55,000 nucleotides of DNA from Prorocentrum cordatum (lineage: Eukaryota; Sar; Dinophyceae; Prorocentrales; Prorocentraceae), in NCBI GenBank assembly GCA_963575745.1, contig CAUYUJ010000925.1:404201-459200 (forward strand), given 5' to 3'. A model generated the notes under the pieces. The model was not told the origin of the DNA and did no database searches. It worked only from the letters and a program-made list of their open reading frames with translations. This document shows, one piece after another, positions 19,736-30,720 of the stretch. Position 1 is the stretch's first letter. Every line of letters begins with the position of its first letter. The translations under genes were made by a program, and so were the position numbers.

Positions 19736-21794
19736 TGCTGAGACCCTACGCCGTCGACGCACTAAGGAACAACTACGCAGAGATACCCATCGAGGACTCG
19801 CTTACCAGGATCGCACTCATCAAGCCCATGATCCAGGACAGCTTCCCCCTCAAAGACCTCGTCAACGACCTCGATGACTTCAGGAAGAAGTTCAAGAAAG
19901 CTTGGCACAACGCTCAGGAACGCCTCATCCAGCTCAACGCCTACATCGCCGAGGTCAACTTACAGCTCGACGGCTACACGCAAATTAAGGACGACATAAT
20001 CCGTGTCACGGAGGAATCTGCAGCGGACGACGAGTACGAGGAACCAAAACCAGCAGTGAGGACGAGACAAAGGGTCGCTACTCCGCACCCCAGCCGACGG
20101 CACTCAGGACATGTCAGGCACTGCCACCCAGTTCACCGAGCAACTCCGACCATCACAATAACCTCCAAGGCCAACTCCCCAGGGAGGAACATACCGCAAA
20201 CCAATACAAGGACGAAGCAAAGGCGTCCTCGCAACAGCGAGACGAAATGCGCAGCAAGTACGCACGCGACGTGGCCAACACCGACAGGCAGGCCAAGTAC
20301 CGCAAGGAAACAGACAGCCTCACAGAGCAACATAATAACTGCTCCAGACGGTCAGGGAGCCCAGGACAAGGAGCGACACCCACAGCCGCACCACCGAGGA
20401 CTACCAAAAGAAAGAGAGGACTTCAAGGCACATGCCGACGATTACATCAAGTAAAACAAGAGAGCCACGCCAATATATAAACAAGAGAGCCACGCCAAGC
20501 TATACCTAGAGGCCAATCGAACGGAGGAGACACTGCGAACTGAACTCGCTGAATCCAACAACCGCATGCCCAATACCGAGAAGAAGGGCAAGGATGCCAC
20601 CGACGAGCTGAAGGATGCCCTGAGACAAAGCGATCGTATGGTGGCACACTACGCCGCCACTGACGAAACCAAGACCCAGACGACCGACGACATTATGAAG
20701 AGCCTCAAGCAAGCGCTCGATACATCGGAATGCAGACTCCACAGGGTATGCATGGACTATACCCAGCATCGTGAAACTCAACAGCAGCAATGCCAAGCAG
20801 AGCTTCAAGGCCTCAAGGGCGAGATCAGCATCCACAATAAACTACCAACACCGCAGCCAGCAGCGGAGGGACCAGAACGAGACCAGCGCCAGGGACCTCG
20901 AGGAGGACCAGCTCAGGCGCCTCAGACCCGAAGACGCGAACATCCAGCTGATCACCAACGAGGCCGGGGCGATGTGCAGCGCAGACAGGGAGGCCAACAC
21001 ACACGAGCACATGGAGATGCAGAAACTCAAGCGCGCATTCGCCGAGGCACGAGGAGATGCACAACAGCTACTCCATGGGCACAGCGCCTATGAGGAGCAC
21101 AGACACACACACGAGATGACCGCGAAATAGCACAACGACACGATGCGCTTGCGAACACGGGCGGAACACCGAACACACCATGACCAACAAGCACTGGCAG
21201 GAACCGAGATGGAGATCAGCCGAGCGAAAGGACACTGGCTGGGGTGGAGAGAGCGGGTCACCATCTACGAGGAAGGGAAACCGAGAGAAACCGAGAGAGC
21301 CAGCAGCAACAACGAGTAGGAGGCAATGCAGAGGGAGCATGATCGTAAAGAAGGCGCTGGAAGAAGCAGAGATGCTATACGACAAGTGCGTCGACCTGGA
21401 AAAAGACGACCCCACAACACCAGACTACCACGGGCATCGACTTAGACGGTACAACGACACCGATGCCGACGAGGATACAACACGTCCTCATTCTTGGCGA
21501 TACGCTGGGGCCGTCACACCAGCAAGGCGAAACGTTCCTACCGACGCCGACGCCATGCCCGAGCCATGCCAAGCGACGATCGACCAGCGGATAGAGGGGC
21601 CCCAAACCAGTGAAACAGCTAACTCCCAGAGAGATACCGAGATTACCCACGACCATATGGTCACCTGGCGCACCGACGGACCTGGGGAACCTATCACCGA
21701 GGTTCGAGAAACCTCACGCGGCATGGTATTTCAAGATTTCAACACCAGAAAGCGGACAAGGCTTAGCACCTTTGCACCTCGCACCGCTTCCTGA
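19725..21794 (+). pseudogene. Decayed coiled-coil protein gene, unknown family, A-rich
   Basis: Plus-strand fragments in three frames read like one charged, helical protein: LRPYAVDALRNNYAEIPIED onwards (19,737-20,085; includes KKFKKAWHNAQERLIQLNAY), DEMRSKYARDVANTDRQAKY (20,244-20,340), KDALRQSDRMVAHYAATDET (20,560-20,860), LEEDQLRRLRPEDANIQLIT to HTHEMTAK (20,895-21,127), and KKALEEAEMLYDKCVDLEKD to TFAPRTAS (21,345-21,794). Codon use is A-rich, unlike the GC/CT-rich surroundings. A 25-base microduplication at 20,454-20,498 explains one frame break. The final stop lies inside a perfect palindrome. No domain is recognised; it could be a retroelement or virus-like structural protein, but nothing proves this. 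Confidence 0.5.
20454..20498. repeat. 20-bp direct microduplication in the coiled-coil pseudogene
   Basis: AAACAAGAGAGCCACGCCAA occurs at 20,454-20,473 and 20,479-20,498. The 25-base offset shifts the frame exactly where coding resumes in another frame (HAKLYLEANRTEE). Confidence 0.85.
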
Positions 21795-21808
21795 CCTCAG
21801 GAAGCGGT
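21783..21808. other. Perfect palindrome with 12-bp arms at the end of the coiled-coil ORF
   Basis: ACCGCTTCCTGA, a 2-base loop CC, and TCAGGAAGCGGT. The TGA stop of the last open frame is the end of the left arm. It could be an RNA 3'-end hairpin. Confidence 0.7.
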
Positions 21809-22189
21809 AGACGCGATGGAGGAGCAGGGGGTCCCCGCTCTACGAGAGGCGAGCCGAGGAGGATCTCAGCTCCCCCCCCCGGGGGCTGGGACCCAAGCTC
21901 GGGCCCCACCTGCACGCGCGCCGTGCCGCCGCGGACAGCCTCGCCTCCCCTCGCCTCCCCCATCGGTGCATTCCATGTTTTTTCTGCGTCCTCGCCGTGC
22001 GGTCGCCCCTGTTCTCCCACCCCCTCTCTTCACCTCTCGACTCTTTGCTACCCCCCCCCAACGGGCGCTCCAGTGGGGGGGGCCCGAGGGCCGCTGCCGC
22101 TGTGGATGCAGAGGCCCGCAGGTCGAAGGCTGAAGGGGCCAGGGAGAGGAGGGGCCAGGCCCCCCCGACCCCATAATCGTCCCGCCCCT

Positions 22190-22236
22190 CCCTTGGTTGG
22201 GTGCTCGTTTTGAGTAGGGCAGTGGGGTCGCCAACT
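22190..22236 (-). repeat. Dispersed ~45-bp repeat, minus-strand copy
   Basis: Its reverse complement contains TACTCAAAACGAGCACCCAA, matching TATTCAAAACGAGTACCCAA at 53,322-53,341, with GCGACC..C..TG.. upstream in both. Both copies sit next to G- or GGA-rich tracts. No gene in 21,809-22,980. Confidence 0.55.
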
Positions 22237-22267
22237 CCCTGGTCCTTCTCCTCCTCCCCGCCCCGCG

Positions 22268-22326
22268 CTGGGGGGGTTGGGGGGGGGGGAGGGGGGGAGG
22301 GGGGGAGGGGGGGGAGGGGGGGAGGG
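22268..22326. repeat. Poly-G tract with A interruptions
   Basis: GGGGGGGAGGGGGGAGGGG-type run of about 58 bases; strong G-quadruplex potential. Confidence 0.9.
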
Positions 22327-22444
22327 CAAGTTAGGTGCGCTCGCGTCAACATCTGACATCCTACCCCTCCCTCCCATCCCTTACCATGGCGCTGATTTTC
22401 TCTATCCGCGGACGCGTGTCGTAGCGGACCTGTGGCTCCGCGCG

Positions 22445-22920
<476 letters not shown>

Positions 22921-22984
22921 GGCGGTGGGTGTGCGTGCGGCGGGGCGGGGCGTGGTGCGGCGCGGTGGTGGCGGGCGGATGGGC

Positions 22985-23275
22985 GCGCGAGAAAGAGGCC
23001 CGCGCTGGGGCGAGAACGCCATCCTGAACGACGGAGGCAAAACACCGATCCGAAAACGAGGCCCACGCTGCAGCGGGAACACGATTCGGAACGATTCGGG
23101 AGCAGAAATGAAGCCGGCGCCTCAGCGAGAGCAGCATTTTGAAAAAAAACTCAGGTGAAAACCCAACTCCCGGGAATCCTGTGTAAAAAAACAATACGCG
23201 GGGGGGGTCGAATATTCCCAGCACGCCATCAGGGGAAGAGGGAGAGTAGTATTCATATTGAGTAATTGTGGAGGG
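22985..23275 (+). repeat. Dispersed repeat R3, copy a
   Basis: Shares GAACGACGG.GGCAAA.CACCGA and the later GAGAG(T/C)AGTATTCA.(A/G)TTTGAGTA-like end with 24,690-24,930 in the same order. No coding signal. Confidence 0.55.
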
Positions 23276-23404
23276 AGTGGGTCGAGAGGGGGAGAGCCAG
23301 GCGCAGGGGGGATAGGGGGGGGGAGGGAGGGCAGGCTTCTTGAAAGGAGGCACCCCGAGGGTTGGGGGGGGAGGGAGAGGCAGGGCCAGGCCCCCGACAC
23401 CATG

Positions 23405-23450
23405 TTTTTTTTTTTTTTTTTTTTCTTCTTCTTTTCTTTTCTTTTCTTTC
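23405..23450. repeat. Poly-T / CTTTT tract
   Basis: A run of about 20 T followed by CTTCTTCTTTTCTTTTCTTT. Confidence 0.9.
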
Positions 23451-23494
23451 ATGTTATTCATAACGGCGACCCCCAGAGGTCGGTCGCGCGCACG

Positions 23495-23645
23495 GGGGGG
23501 TAGGGGGGGAGGGGGGGAAGCTTCTTGGAAGGAGGCTGCTTCTCAGAAAGGCGCAGGCCTTACATCTGTAGGTAGGGCCCGCGCCTTCCAGGAAGCAGGC
23601 TCCTTCTAAGAAGCACTCCCCCCTGCACCCTACCCCCCTCCCTCT
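23495..23645. mobile_element. Foldback element F, copy 2
   Basis: GGGTAGGGGGGGAGGGGG..AAGCTTCTTGGAAGGAGG on the left and CTCCTTCTAAGAAGCACTCC..CCTACCCCCCTCC on the right, around an inner GGCGCAGGCC..GGTAGGGCCCGCGCC hairpin. The outer arms match the smaller copy at 14,340-14,425. Confidence 0.6.
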
Positions 23646-24054
23646 GCGCCTGGCCCACGAGGTCTCGACCCACTCCCTGGTACCGGTTCTTCATCCTGAC
23701 TCGCTTTGCTGACCGTCCCGAGGTCCGAAATGAAGGGCTCCCAGAGGCCGAAGGTGACGGAAAGCCTTCCGTCGTCTTGACTTCTTCATGACCCGAGGGG
23801 TCTGGGGGGGAGGGACACAGGCTGGCGGGGAGGAGGGCTGGGTGGGGAGCCCAGCTGCTCCGACACGCAACACGCAGCACGAGGAGTGTTGACACGGAAC
23901 TCAACACGAAGGCTGAACGCGTAGCTCTGACGCGATACGCTTGCCACCAAAAAGGGCCAAGACGCGAAGCCAACACGCGACGTATTGACACAGACCTTTT
24001 GAGCACGGTACGTGGTGCCTGTGAAAACGGCCGTATCGAGGCAGCTGAGGTGGG

Positions 24055-24150
24055 GAGGGAGAGGAGGGGGAGGAGGAGGAGGAGCAAGAGGAGGAGGAGG
24101 AGGAGGAGGAGGAGGAGGAGGAGGAGGAGGAGGAGGAGCAGGAGGAGGAT
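24055..24150. repeat. (GGA)n tract
   Basis: About 95 bases of GGAGGA. Upstream 23,860-24,000 has irregular repeats of the word ACACG (AACACGCAGCACG, GACACGGAACTCAACACG) without a gene. Confidence 0.9.
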
Positions 24151-24689
24151 GATGAGGAGGAAAAAAGGCCAGGAGCAGGAGCAGCGGGAGCGGGTGCGGA
24201 CGCCACGAGCGGGAGGGGGAGCACAAGGCGGGGGGACCAAGGGAAGGCCGAGAAGGATAACGCCGGGTAATGGTGGAAACGGCAACGACTGCCAGGAAGC
24301 TGGAGACCTAAGACGAAGCCAGGACGAGGATGAATTCGGGTGCGGATGAATCTCTCTAAGATCCGGCGGCTCTGGAGGATATCTCGGGCGCCGCGGCCTT
24401 CTCAGAGCGTTCCGAAACGCCCCGCGAGCGTATCAGAGCGCTCTGGAACGGATCAATCATCGTCCTACGTAGACCCGTCCAGAGAAAGCTGGAGGCAGAC
24501 GCAGCCGGATTTGCGCGCGGAACCTCCTGAGGCCTCGCGCTGGATACACATGCGAAAGCCTGGCTTGCCTGGTCGTGGAAAGGCCAAGCGCTGGGAAGAC
24601 ATCTGGCCTTCCGCGTGTCCGGCTCTCGCCCGGGCCAAGGGCGGCCGCGTCAGGTGTATCCAGCCTCCCCGTGGGAGTCGGGTCCAAAA

Positions 24690-24930
24690 GTGTGGCCCGC
24701 GGGGCGAGGGCACCCTTCTGAACGACGGGGGCAAAGCACCGAACCTGAACGAAAGGTGGCCAACGCTGCTGCAGAAACGCCATGTCTGGATGACCAAGGG
24801 CGCTGTTGGGAAGCGCGCGCGCAACACATCAGATGATTCGGCCATCGGTGTGACAGCAATTCGCGGGAAAGGCGGCACCACGGCTGGACATGGTCAAGCG
24901 AGAGAGGAGAGCAGTATTCAGTTTGAGTAT
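24690..24930 (+). repeat. Dispersed repeat R3, copy b
   Basis: Diverged partner of 22,985-23,275: CTGAACGACGGGGGCAAAGC at the start, GAGAGCAGTATTCAGTTTGA near the end. No convincing gene in 24,150-25,390. Confidence 0.5.
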
Positions 24931-25138
24931 ACACTTGCAAATGAAAGGACCAGGACGAGGATGATATCGCAAAGTGGGAGAAGGAGAAGGATGGGTGGGG
25001 GGCGGGATGGAAAGGGGAGCGGAGAGGCGAGATGGGGACGAGAGGGAAGGGGAGGGTAAGGAGGAGGATGTCGCCGATGACTTGCTGTTCATCATCCTCA
25101 TCCTCATCCTCCCTCCCCCTTCTCCCCCTCCTCCCCTC

Positions 25139-25200
25139 GACGCACCCCTCCTCCTCCTCCTCCTCCTCCTCCTCCTCCTCCTCTCCCTTCTCCTCCTCTT
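25139..25200. repeat. (CTC)n tract
   Basis: CTCCTCCTCCTCC run on the plus strand. Confidence 0.9.
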
Positions 25201-25394
25201 CCCCCTCTGCCCATCCCGAAGGAAAGACGGTGGATGACGAAAAGGAGTGGTGTATTGGGAACCCTCCGCGGAACGCGCTGTCGAGGAGGTCCAGCGCCCT
25301 CCTGGCGGCCGCCAGCTTGGGGGGCATCCTTCCCCCCCCTTTGAGATATCTTCAAGGGCCCACCCCCCCCAAGCCCCCGAGATGCCACCCCTAG

Positions 25395-25662
25395 ATGAGC
25401 AAGCAGGAGGAGGCGGCGACGACGGCGGCAACAGCGGCGACGATGGCCGCTGCGGCTGGCGACGACGACGAGGACAACGACCGCGTCGACAACCAACGAC
25501 GAATACCGACGACGAGGATCGACGACGACGACGGACAGCGACGACAGCCGCTGCGACCGACGACGACCGCGAAGACCGACGAACGACTGCGACGAAAATC
25601 GACGACACAGATCGATGACGCGGACGACGACGGCGACGAGGACGACGACGACGACGACCCGC
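25395..25662. repeat. GAC/CGA triplet-rich tract
   Basis: Irregular GACGACGAC, GCGACGACG and CGACGACGAC repeats. On the minus strand this is (GTC)n and it directly follows the last codon of the PPR fragment. Confidence 0.8.
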
Positions 25663-25667
25663 AGCGT

Positions 25668-25800
25668 CCTCCATTGCCCCTTGGGGCACGCGGCGATGGC
25701 TGCGCTCACCGCGTGCTCCGCGCCGGAGAGCACGGCCGCGTCCGAGGGCGCCGCGCCGCGCAGCAGGGACAGGGCGAGGGCCCACTTCCCCTCCGCGGGT
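25668..25800 (-). pseudogene. Fragment of a pentatricopeptide-repeat (PPR) protein
   Basis: One minus-strand frame reads WALALSLLRGAAPSDAAVLS followed by GAEHAVSAAIAACPKGQW and RTLR. The pattern W..AL.LL ... SAAI.AC.KGQW is the joint between two PPR-type helices as commonly written in dinoflagellate PPR proteins, which bind organellar RNA. About 45 residues are present. The frame then runs into a GTC triplet tract, so this is an exon end or a gene fragment. No further PPR units are visible nearby. Confidence 0.55.
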
Positions 25801-25819
25801 CGCCCGCGAGGACCCGGAA

Positions 25820-26060
25820 GGGGGGGAGGGCGGGGGGGGAGGGAGTGAGGGGCGGAGAAGGGAGGGGTGCGGGAGGGAGGTGGGAGGAGTGCGGAGTAGG
25901 GGAGAGGGCGGGGGAGGGCGGTGGGAGGAGATGGGGAATGGGGGTTCCAGGAGGGAGGTGGGAGTTGGGAGGAGGTGGAGGAGGGAAGGAGGCGGAGGAG
26001 GCGGAGGCGGAGGCGGCGGCGGAGGAGGGTGTCTCCAGGAAGGAAGTGGGAGGAGGTGGG
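25820..26060. repeat. GGA/GGGA-rich tract
   Basis: GGGAGGGAGGTGGGAGG-type purine-rich sequence; no gene. Confidence 0.8.
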
Positions 26061-26079
26061 CCCCCCCCCTCGACTCCCC

Positions 26080-26545
26080 CCCTCCTCCTCGTCGTCCTAA
26101 ATCTTCCTCCTCTTTCTCCTCCTCCTTTTCCTCCTCCTCCTCCTCCTCCTCCTCACCCTCCTCCTCCACCTCCCTTCTCCTACCTCCTCCTCCCTCCTCC
26201 CTCCTTTCGTCACCTCCCTCCTTTCTTCTCCTCCCTACTTCTCCGTCCTCCTCCCCCTCCTCCTCCTCCTCCTCCTCCTCCTCCTCCAACCCCCTCCCTT
26301 CTCCTTCTCCCCCCCCCTTCTCCTCCTCCGCCTCCTGCTCCTCGTCCACCTCCCCGCCCCTCCGTAGTCCCCCCGCTCGACGAGGGCAGAAGGGAAGAGG
26401 GAGTAGGAGAGAGGAAGAGGAGATTTTCTCCTCCTCCCCCCTCCTCCTCCTCCTCCTCCTCCTCCTCCTCCTCCTCCTCCTCCTCCTTCCTCCTCCTCCT
26501 TCCTCCTCCTCCTCCTCCTCCTCCTGTTCCCCCTGCTCTCTTTCC
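26080..26545. repeat. (CTC)n tract
   Basis: Long polypyrimidine triplet repeats interrupted at 26,360-26,430 by mixed sequence. Long frames here are Ser/Pro/Leu artefacts. Confidence 0.9.
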
Positions 26546-26714
26546 TGCCGCCCCCCCCCTCACCATGTCTCCTCCTCCGTCCTTCCCTTTCCCGGCTCTA
26601 CGAGGGCGGGATTGCTCGAGGCGCGGCGAGCGGCATCGCCGAGGAAACGTGGCAAACCGACGGGAGGCGCCCTCCCCCCCTCCTCGCCCCTCTCCCCTCC
26701 TCCTTGTCGTCCCC

Positions 26715-26903
26715 ATCGACTACACGCAAAAGCGCTCCTCCTGTGTAAGAGTGACCTTTGGTGCGCGGCTTTTGGGGGACCGCGGGGGACCAAACACGAG
26801 CGCGCAAGACGCTACTACCGCATCGCGTTCGGCGATCGGGGGTCCCCATTGGGCCTGCGCCAAAGGTCACTCTGGCGAAAGGTCACTCTTACGTGTAGTC
26901 GAT
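26715..26903 (+). mobile_element. TIR element T, copy 3 (best preserved ends)
   Basis: Begins ATCGACTACACG and ends CGTGTAGTCGAT, exact inverted copies. Inside are GTAAGAGTGACCTTTGG and its inverted partner CCAAAGGTCACTC...GTCACTCTTAC. CCCC lies on both sides as a possible target duplication. Length 189 bases, with a 20-base insertion (CAAAAGCGCTCCTCCTGT) in the left TIR. No ORF of its own. Confidence 0.8.
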
Positions 26904-27184
26904 CCCCATCCCTCCTCCCTCCTCCTCCTCCTCCTCCTCCTCCTCCTCCTTTTCCTCCTCGTCCTCCTGAATCTCCCCCCTCCTCTTACTCCTCCGCATC
27001 CCTTCTCCTCTCCTCTCCCACGAGGCAAACCGACGGGGGGCAGGCCCCGAACAGAGAACAGTCGACGCACGCAGTCGTCGACCCCGCAGTCGACGCCCAC
27101 AGTAAGTGGCAACATCGCCGCCCGAGGCCCAGAAGCCGCAGGCACACCGGGGCTGAGGACGGGAACGGGAAACAGGATGGGAAG

Positions 27185-27293
27185 GAGGAGGAGGAGGAGC
27201 GAGCGTCCCTGGAAGGAGGAGGAGGAGGAGGAGAGGAGGAGGAGGAGGAGAAGGAGGAGGAGGAGGAGGAGGAGGAGGAGGAGGAGGAGGAAC
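27185..27293. repeat. (GGA)n tract
   Basis: GGAGGAGGAGG run with short interruptions; followed by TAAACCCTAGAGTCACC, unassigned. Confidence 0.9.
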
Positions 27294-27599
27294 AGCAGTG
27301 TAAACCCTAGAGTCACCAACGATGTTGGAATAAACCCTCCCCCAAACTCCTTCTTCCTAGGCCCCTACAACGGTTCGTTTCCACAAAGGGACCTGCCTCG
27401 TTGGAAGGCACCCGTTTGAAAACCCTGAAACATACTAAATCCGCCGATCCGGCGTGTGAGTTTCAAAGACCTTCAGAACAGCCTGAGCCTCAATTCCTGA
27501 GCTTCGGCTTTACTGGGGGGTGGGTGCCGGGGTGGCTCTGCCGGCGTAGGGGGAGGGGGGGGGGTCGACTTAATTCCCGGGGCGGAATCGGACCTCCCG

Positions 27600-28200
27600 C
27601 TCACTCTGGGACGGCCCCCTCGCCCAGGAGGGCCCCAACATGGGCCAAGAGGGCCCCGAGTCGCCGAACGATCGCTACAAGACGCACAAGATTTCCGCAA
27701 AACGGCTCCAGAAACCTCCAAGATGCCCTCAGAAACCCTGAAAGAAAGGCCCCCCAAGGAAGGCCCAAAGAAACAAAACGTGTCCCATTCCTTCAGGAAA
27801 ACGTGCGAGTTTAGCAGATTCGCCTCTTGGGCCTCCAGAGCGTCGCAAACGCCCCAAGAGAGCCCCAGAACGGCCCAAGAAGCCGCCAAGAGGGCTCCAA
27901 AACGGCCCAAAAAGGGCCCAAGATGGCCCAGGAGGGCACCCGGAAAGGCCCAAGAGGGCACCAGGACGGGCCCAAGAAGCGCCTGACACGGCGCCAAGGC
28001 GGCGGAAGAGATGCCGAAGACGGTCCACGAAGCCCCCAGCAGGCACCCAGAGGCCTCCAAGAGGCCTGAAGAGGCCCCGAGACGCTTCCAACTGGCCCCG
28101 AAAAGGCCCCCATACGCCCCGTAAAGGCCCCCAAGAATTTCAACACATGCATCCAGGACCCCTTCTACAGGCCTCCGCGCTGCCTCCAAGACTCCCCCCG
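27600..28200. repeat. CCAAGA repeat block 3
   Basis: CCAAGAGGGCC, CCAAGATGGCC and CCAAGAAGCGCC units in the same orientation as blocks 1 and 2, more diverged, with one joint-like stretch at 27,770-27,830. Confidence 0.8.
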
Positions 28201-29035
28201 AGAAACCCAGAACCGGCCTCAATGCTTCTCATACGCTTACGTCTGGACACAAGCGCTGCAATCCAACAGGTTCTTCCACGTTTTCACAGATTCTCCCGTC
28301 CTCGGTGTCCTTCATGTCCATGATCTCACGAAGGGCCCGCAGAGGACCGCGCGATGGCCCCAGAGACCCCGAAAAACACATGGTTCCCAACAGAGACCGA
28401 TGATGCACAAGGCCCCACAAAGAACTGTGACGCAGACGCAGACAGCTCTAGCACAAAACTGTTCAGCGAGTGCGCCAGATCGGCGAGGTGTCAATACAAA
28501 GAGGGCCAACACCTGGCCCCAAAGAGGTTTCCCAACAACCGCCGCACATCTCCAACAACCGCCGAACATCCCCCCATCCTCGTCATACTCCTCCTTCTCC
28601 CCCTCTCCCTCTTCCAGTTCCCGCTCCCTCCTGCTCCTCCTCATCCTCAGCATCCTACTACTCCTGTCCATACCCCCCACCCCCCTCCACCTCATCATGA
28701 TCCTCTCCCCCCCCTCCCCCTCATCCTACTCCATTGCCTCCATTCCCAATCCTCATCATCATCCTCACTGTTCGCCGTCGTCGCCAGTCATGACAGCCAT
28801 CGTGCGCTTCCGGCAGCCACGGAAGCGTCCCGGATCGGCGGCACTGGCCGGAGACCACTACAAGATTGTTCTCGGTGTTCCAACACCACGGATAAACTTG
28901 ACTGCTGCGTCTGGCGATCCTGAGTCGTGCCAGAACGCAATTCCTGGGACTTCAGCACCGCGATTCATCGTAGCTGTTGCGCCCTCAATATCGTGAATCC
29001 TTCCGATACACAAGTTCTGGTACGTCGATCATGGG
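28201..29035. other. Unassigned interval
   Basis: Mixed sequence with a CTC-rich part (28,575-28,760). A frame at 28,760-28,995 is open (for example IVRFRQPRKRPGSAALAGDH) with balanced composition but no recognisable domain, and its boundaries are unclear. Confidence 0.3.
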
Positions 29036-29044
29036 AGTCCGTGA

Positions 29045-29400
29045 AACTCTAGCAGCTTTTGAAAACGAATATGCGTGGCGCTAAGGCGAGAACCACGTTT
29101 TGAGAAAAAAACACCGCCTTCAAATCGTTAAGCTGTTTCAACGTTTGAAAACGACTGTGCGCGGCGCTAAGGCGAGAACCTCATTTTGAAAACGACCCGC
29201 TCTGAATCTGGGAAGCTCGTACAACATTTGAAAAAGAATGTGCGCGGCGCTAAAGCGAAAATCACATTTTGAAAACGACCCGCCCTCAATCCGGGAAGCG
29301 CTTACAACATTTGAAAAAGAATGTGCGCGGCGCTAAAGCGAGAATCACATTTTGAAAACGACCCGCCCTCCATCTGCGAAGCTGTTGCCAAGTTTTAAAC
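29045..29400. repeat. 83-bp tandem repeat, about 4.3 units
   Basis: GCGGCGCTAA(A/G)GCGAGAA followed by CATTTTGAAAACGACCCGCC recurs with GGCGCTAA at 29,078, 29,163, 29,246 and 29,329 (spacing 85, 83, 83). The last two units are nearly identical. Confidence 0.9.
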
Positions 29401-29499
29401 TTCAGGGTCATATATGGTGAAGGAGTCTCATGCGAAACGCCCGCCCCGCCCTAAAAACTGACTTCGGGGTGCGACAGGGAGAAATTATTTATTTGGAGA

Positions 29500-29700
29500 A
29501 GGAATGGAGGAGGAAGAGGAGGGGGAGGGTCCCCCCACCCCTTCCTCCTCCTGTTCCTCCTTCCTCCTTTCTCCCCGATCCCCTCCTGACAGTCCGCCCG
29601 CTTCACGGGAACAGGTGGGAGGAGGGAGCGGGAGGAGGAGAGGTGGAGGAGGATGCCTCCCCCTCTCTTTTTTCTCCTCCCTCCTCACTCCCATCATCCC
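29500..29700. repeat. GGA and CTC mixed tract
   Basis: Purine and pyrimidine triplet runs alternate; no gene. Confidence 0.7.
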
Positions 29701-29854
29701 TGCGTGGGTGGCGCGGAGGCCAAATCCCACGCCAAGAAGAGGGGAAGCAAGGCACAGCGAATGCACTGTGCGACAATGAATACGTTTCTTTGGCGCAATT
29801 CTGGAAGGGCCCAGGACGGGGAACACGAACCGGCAATTCCGATTCAAGCCTTCC

Positions 29855-30085
29855 GCCCGCGGAGGCCCCTAGGAGGCCCCAAGAGGCCTCCAAGAAACCC
29901 CGACATGCCCCCAAGAGGGCCCCAAGAGGCCCCCAACATGCTTCAAGAGGCCACCAAACGGCCTCCCAAAGGCTTTACAACTGCCCCCAAGAGGCCCCCG
30001 AAAGGCCTCCACCGATGTCCAAACGAACATCCAAGAGGCCTCTAACCCACAACCCAGGCACGGTGGCGGGATGGGCCGAATACGA
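29855..30085. repeat. CCAAGA repeat block 4 ending in an R1 fragment
   Basis: AGGCCCCAAGAGGCCTCCAAG units, same orientation as the other blocks. At 30,045 it passes into AACCCAGGCACGGTGGCGGG, the start of dispersed repeat R1, repeating the junction seen at 6,086. Confidence 0.8.
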
Positions 30086-30189
30086 CCCTCTCTCTCCCTC
30101 CTTCTCCTCTATATAAGTTGCGTGTGTGGATGCGGTCCCCGTTCTTGCAGAAGTCTGCCTGGGGCGCCCCCATGGGCGGCCCATGTGGA

Positions 30190-30720
30190 CAAAAAAAACT
30201 GGGGGGGCGCTGCAGGGGGTTCACTTGGGGCCCTGGTCAAAACCATGTGAAGGAGGGGACGCCCCTGACCGCCTTTGGGGGCGAGGGGGCCCTCTGAGCA
30301 GGGAGGGGGCTGGGGGCGACGAGCGACGATTCGCTCGGAGGTGGGTAAAGTGGGGGGAGGGGGGGGGGGGGCGCTACCCCGAACTGCAAACTCGACGGGC
30401 GGCGGCGGCGGCGACGGGGGGACGGCGCGCGCGTCGGCGCTCGCCCTCCCCTCTGCCTCCCCGCCGCTCAACTCCCACCCGGTGCTCACCCCCCCAGGCC
30501 ACGGGAATAGGGGGGGGGCGCGCAGGCAGACGAGCAACGGGAGGAAACGCGACGGGGGGAGCAAGGAAGAGAAGGGGCGGGCAGGGGGGGGGCCTGCCGC
30601 GGGAAGAGGAGGGGGACAGGCAGCAGACAGACAGGACACGACAGGGCGGACGAGCAAGGACAACGCAGGACGCGCAGTGACAAGGCGAGGGAGCAAGGAG
30701 CAAGGGGCCTGAAAGGGGCG
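30190..30720. other. G-rich interval without a recognised gene
   Basis: G runs (G8 at 30,202, G11 at 30,359) and GGGGCGGGC-type sequence. Frames are open on both strands only through lack of stops. 30,720-31,185 is ordinary-looking but also without a supported gene. Confidence 0.4.

Noticed and set aside
24829-26349. 506-codon minus-strand ORF and the 674-codon plus-strand ORF over the same region
   Set aside because: Built from CTC/GGA and GAC tracts; only the 45-residue PPR piece has protein character.
30105-30120. CTCTATATAAG as a TATA-box promoter
   Set aside because: Dinoflagellate promoters generally lack TATA boxes and no supported gene follows.
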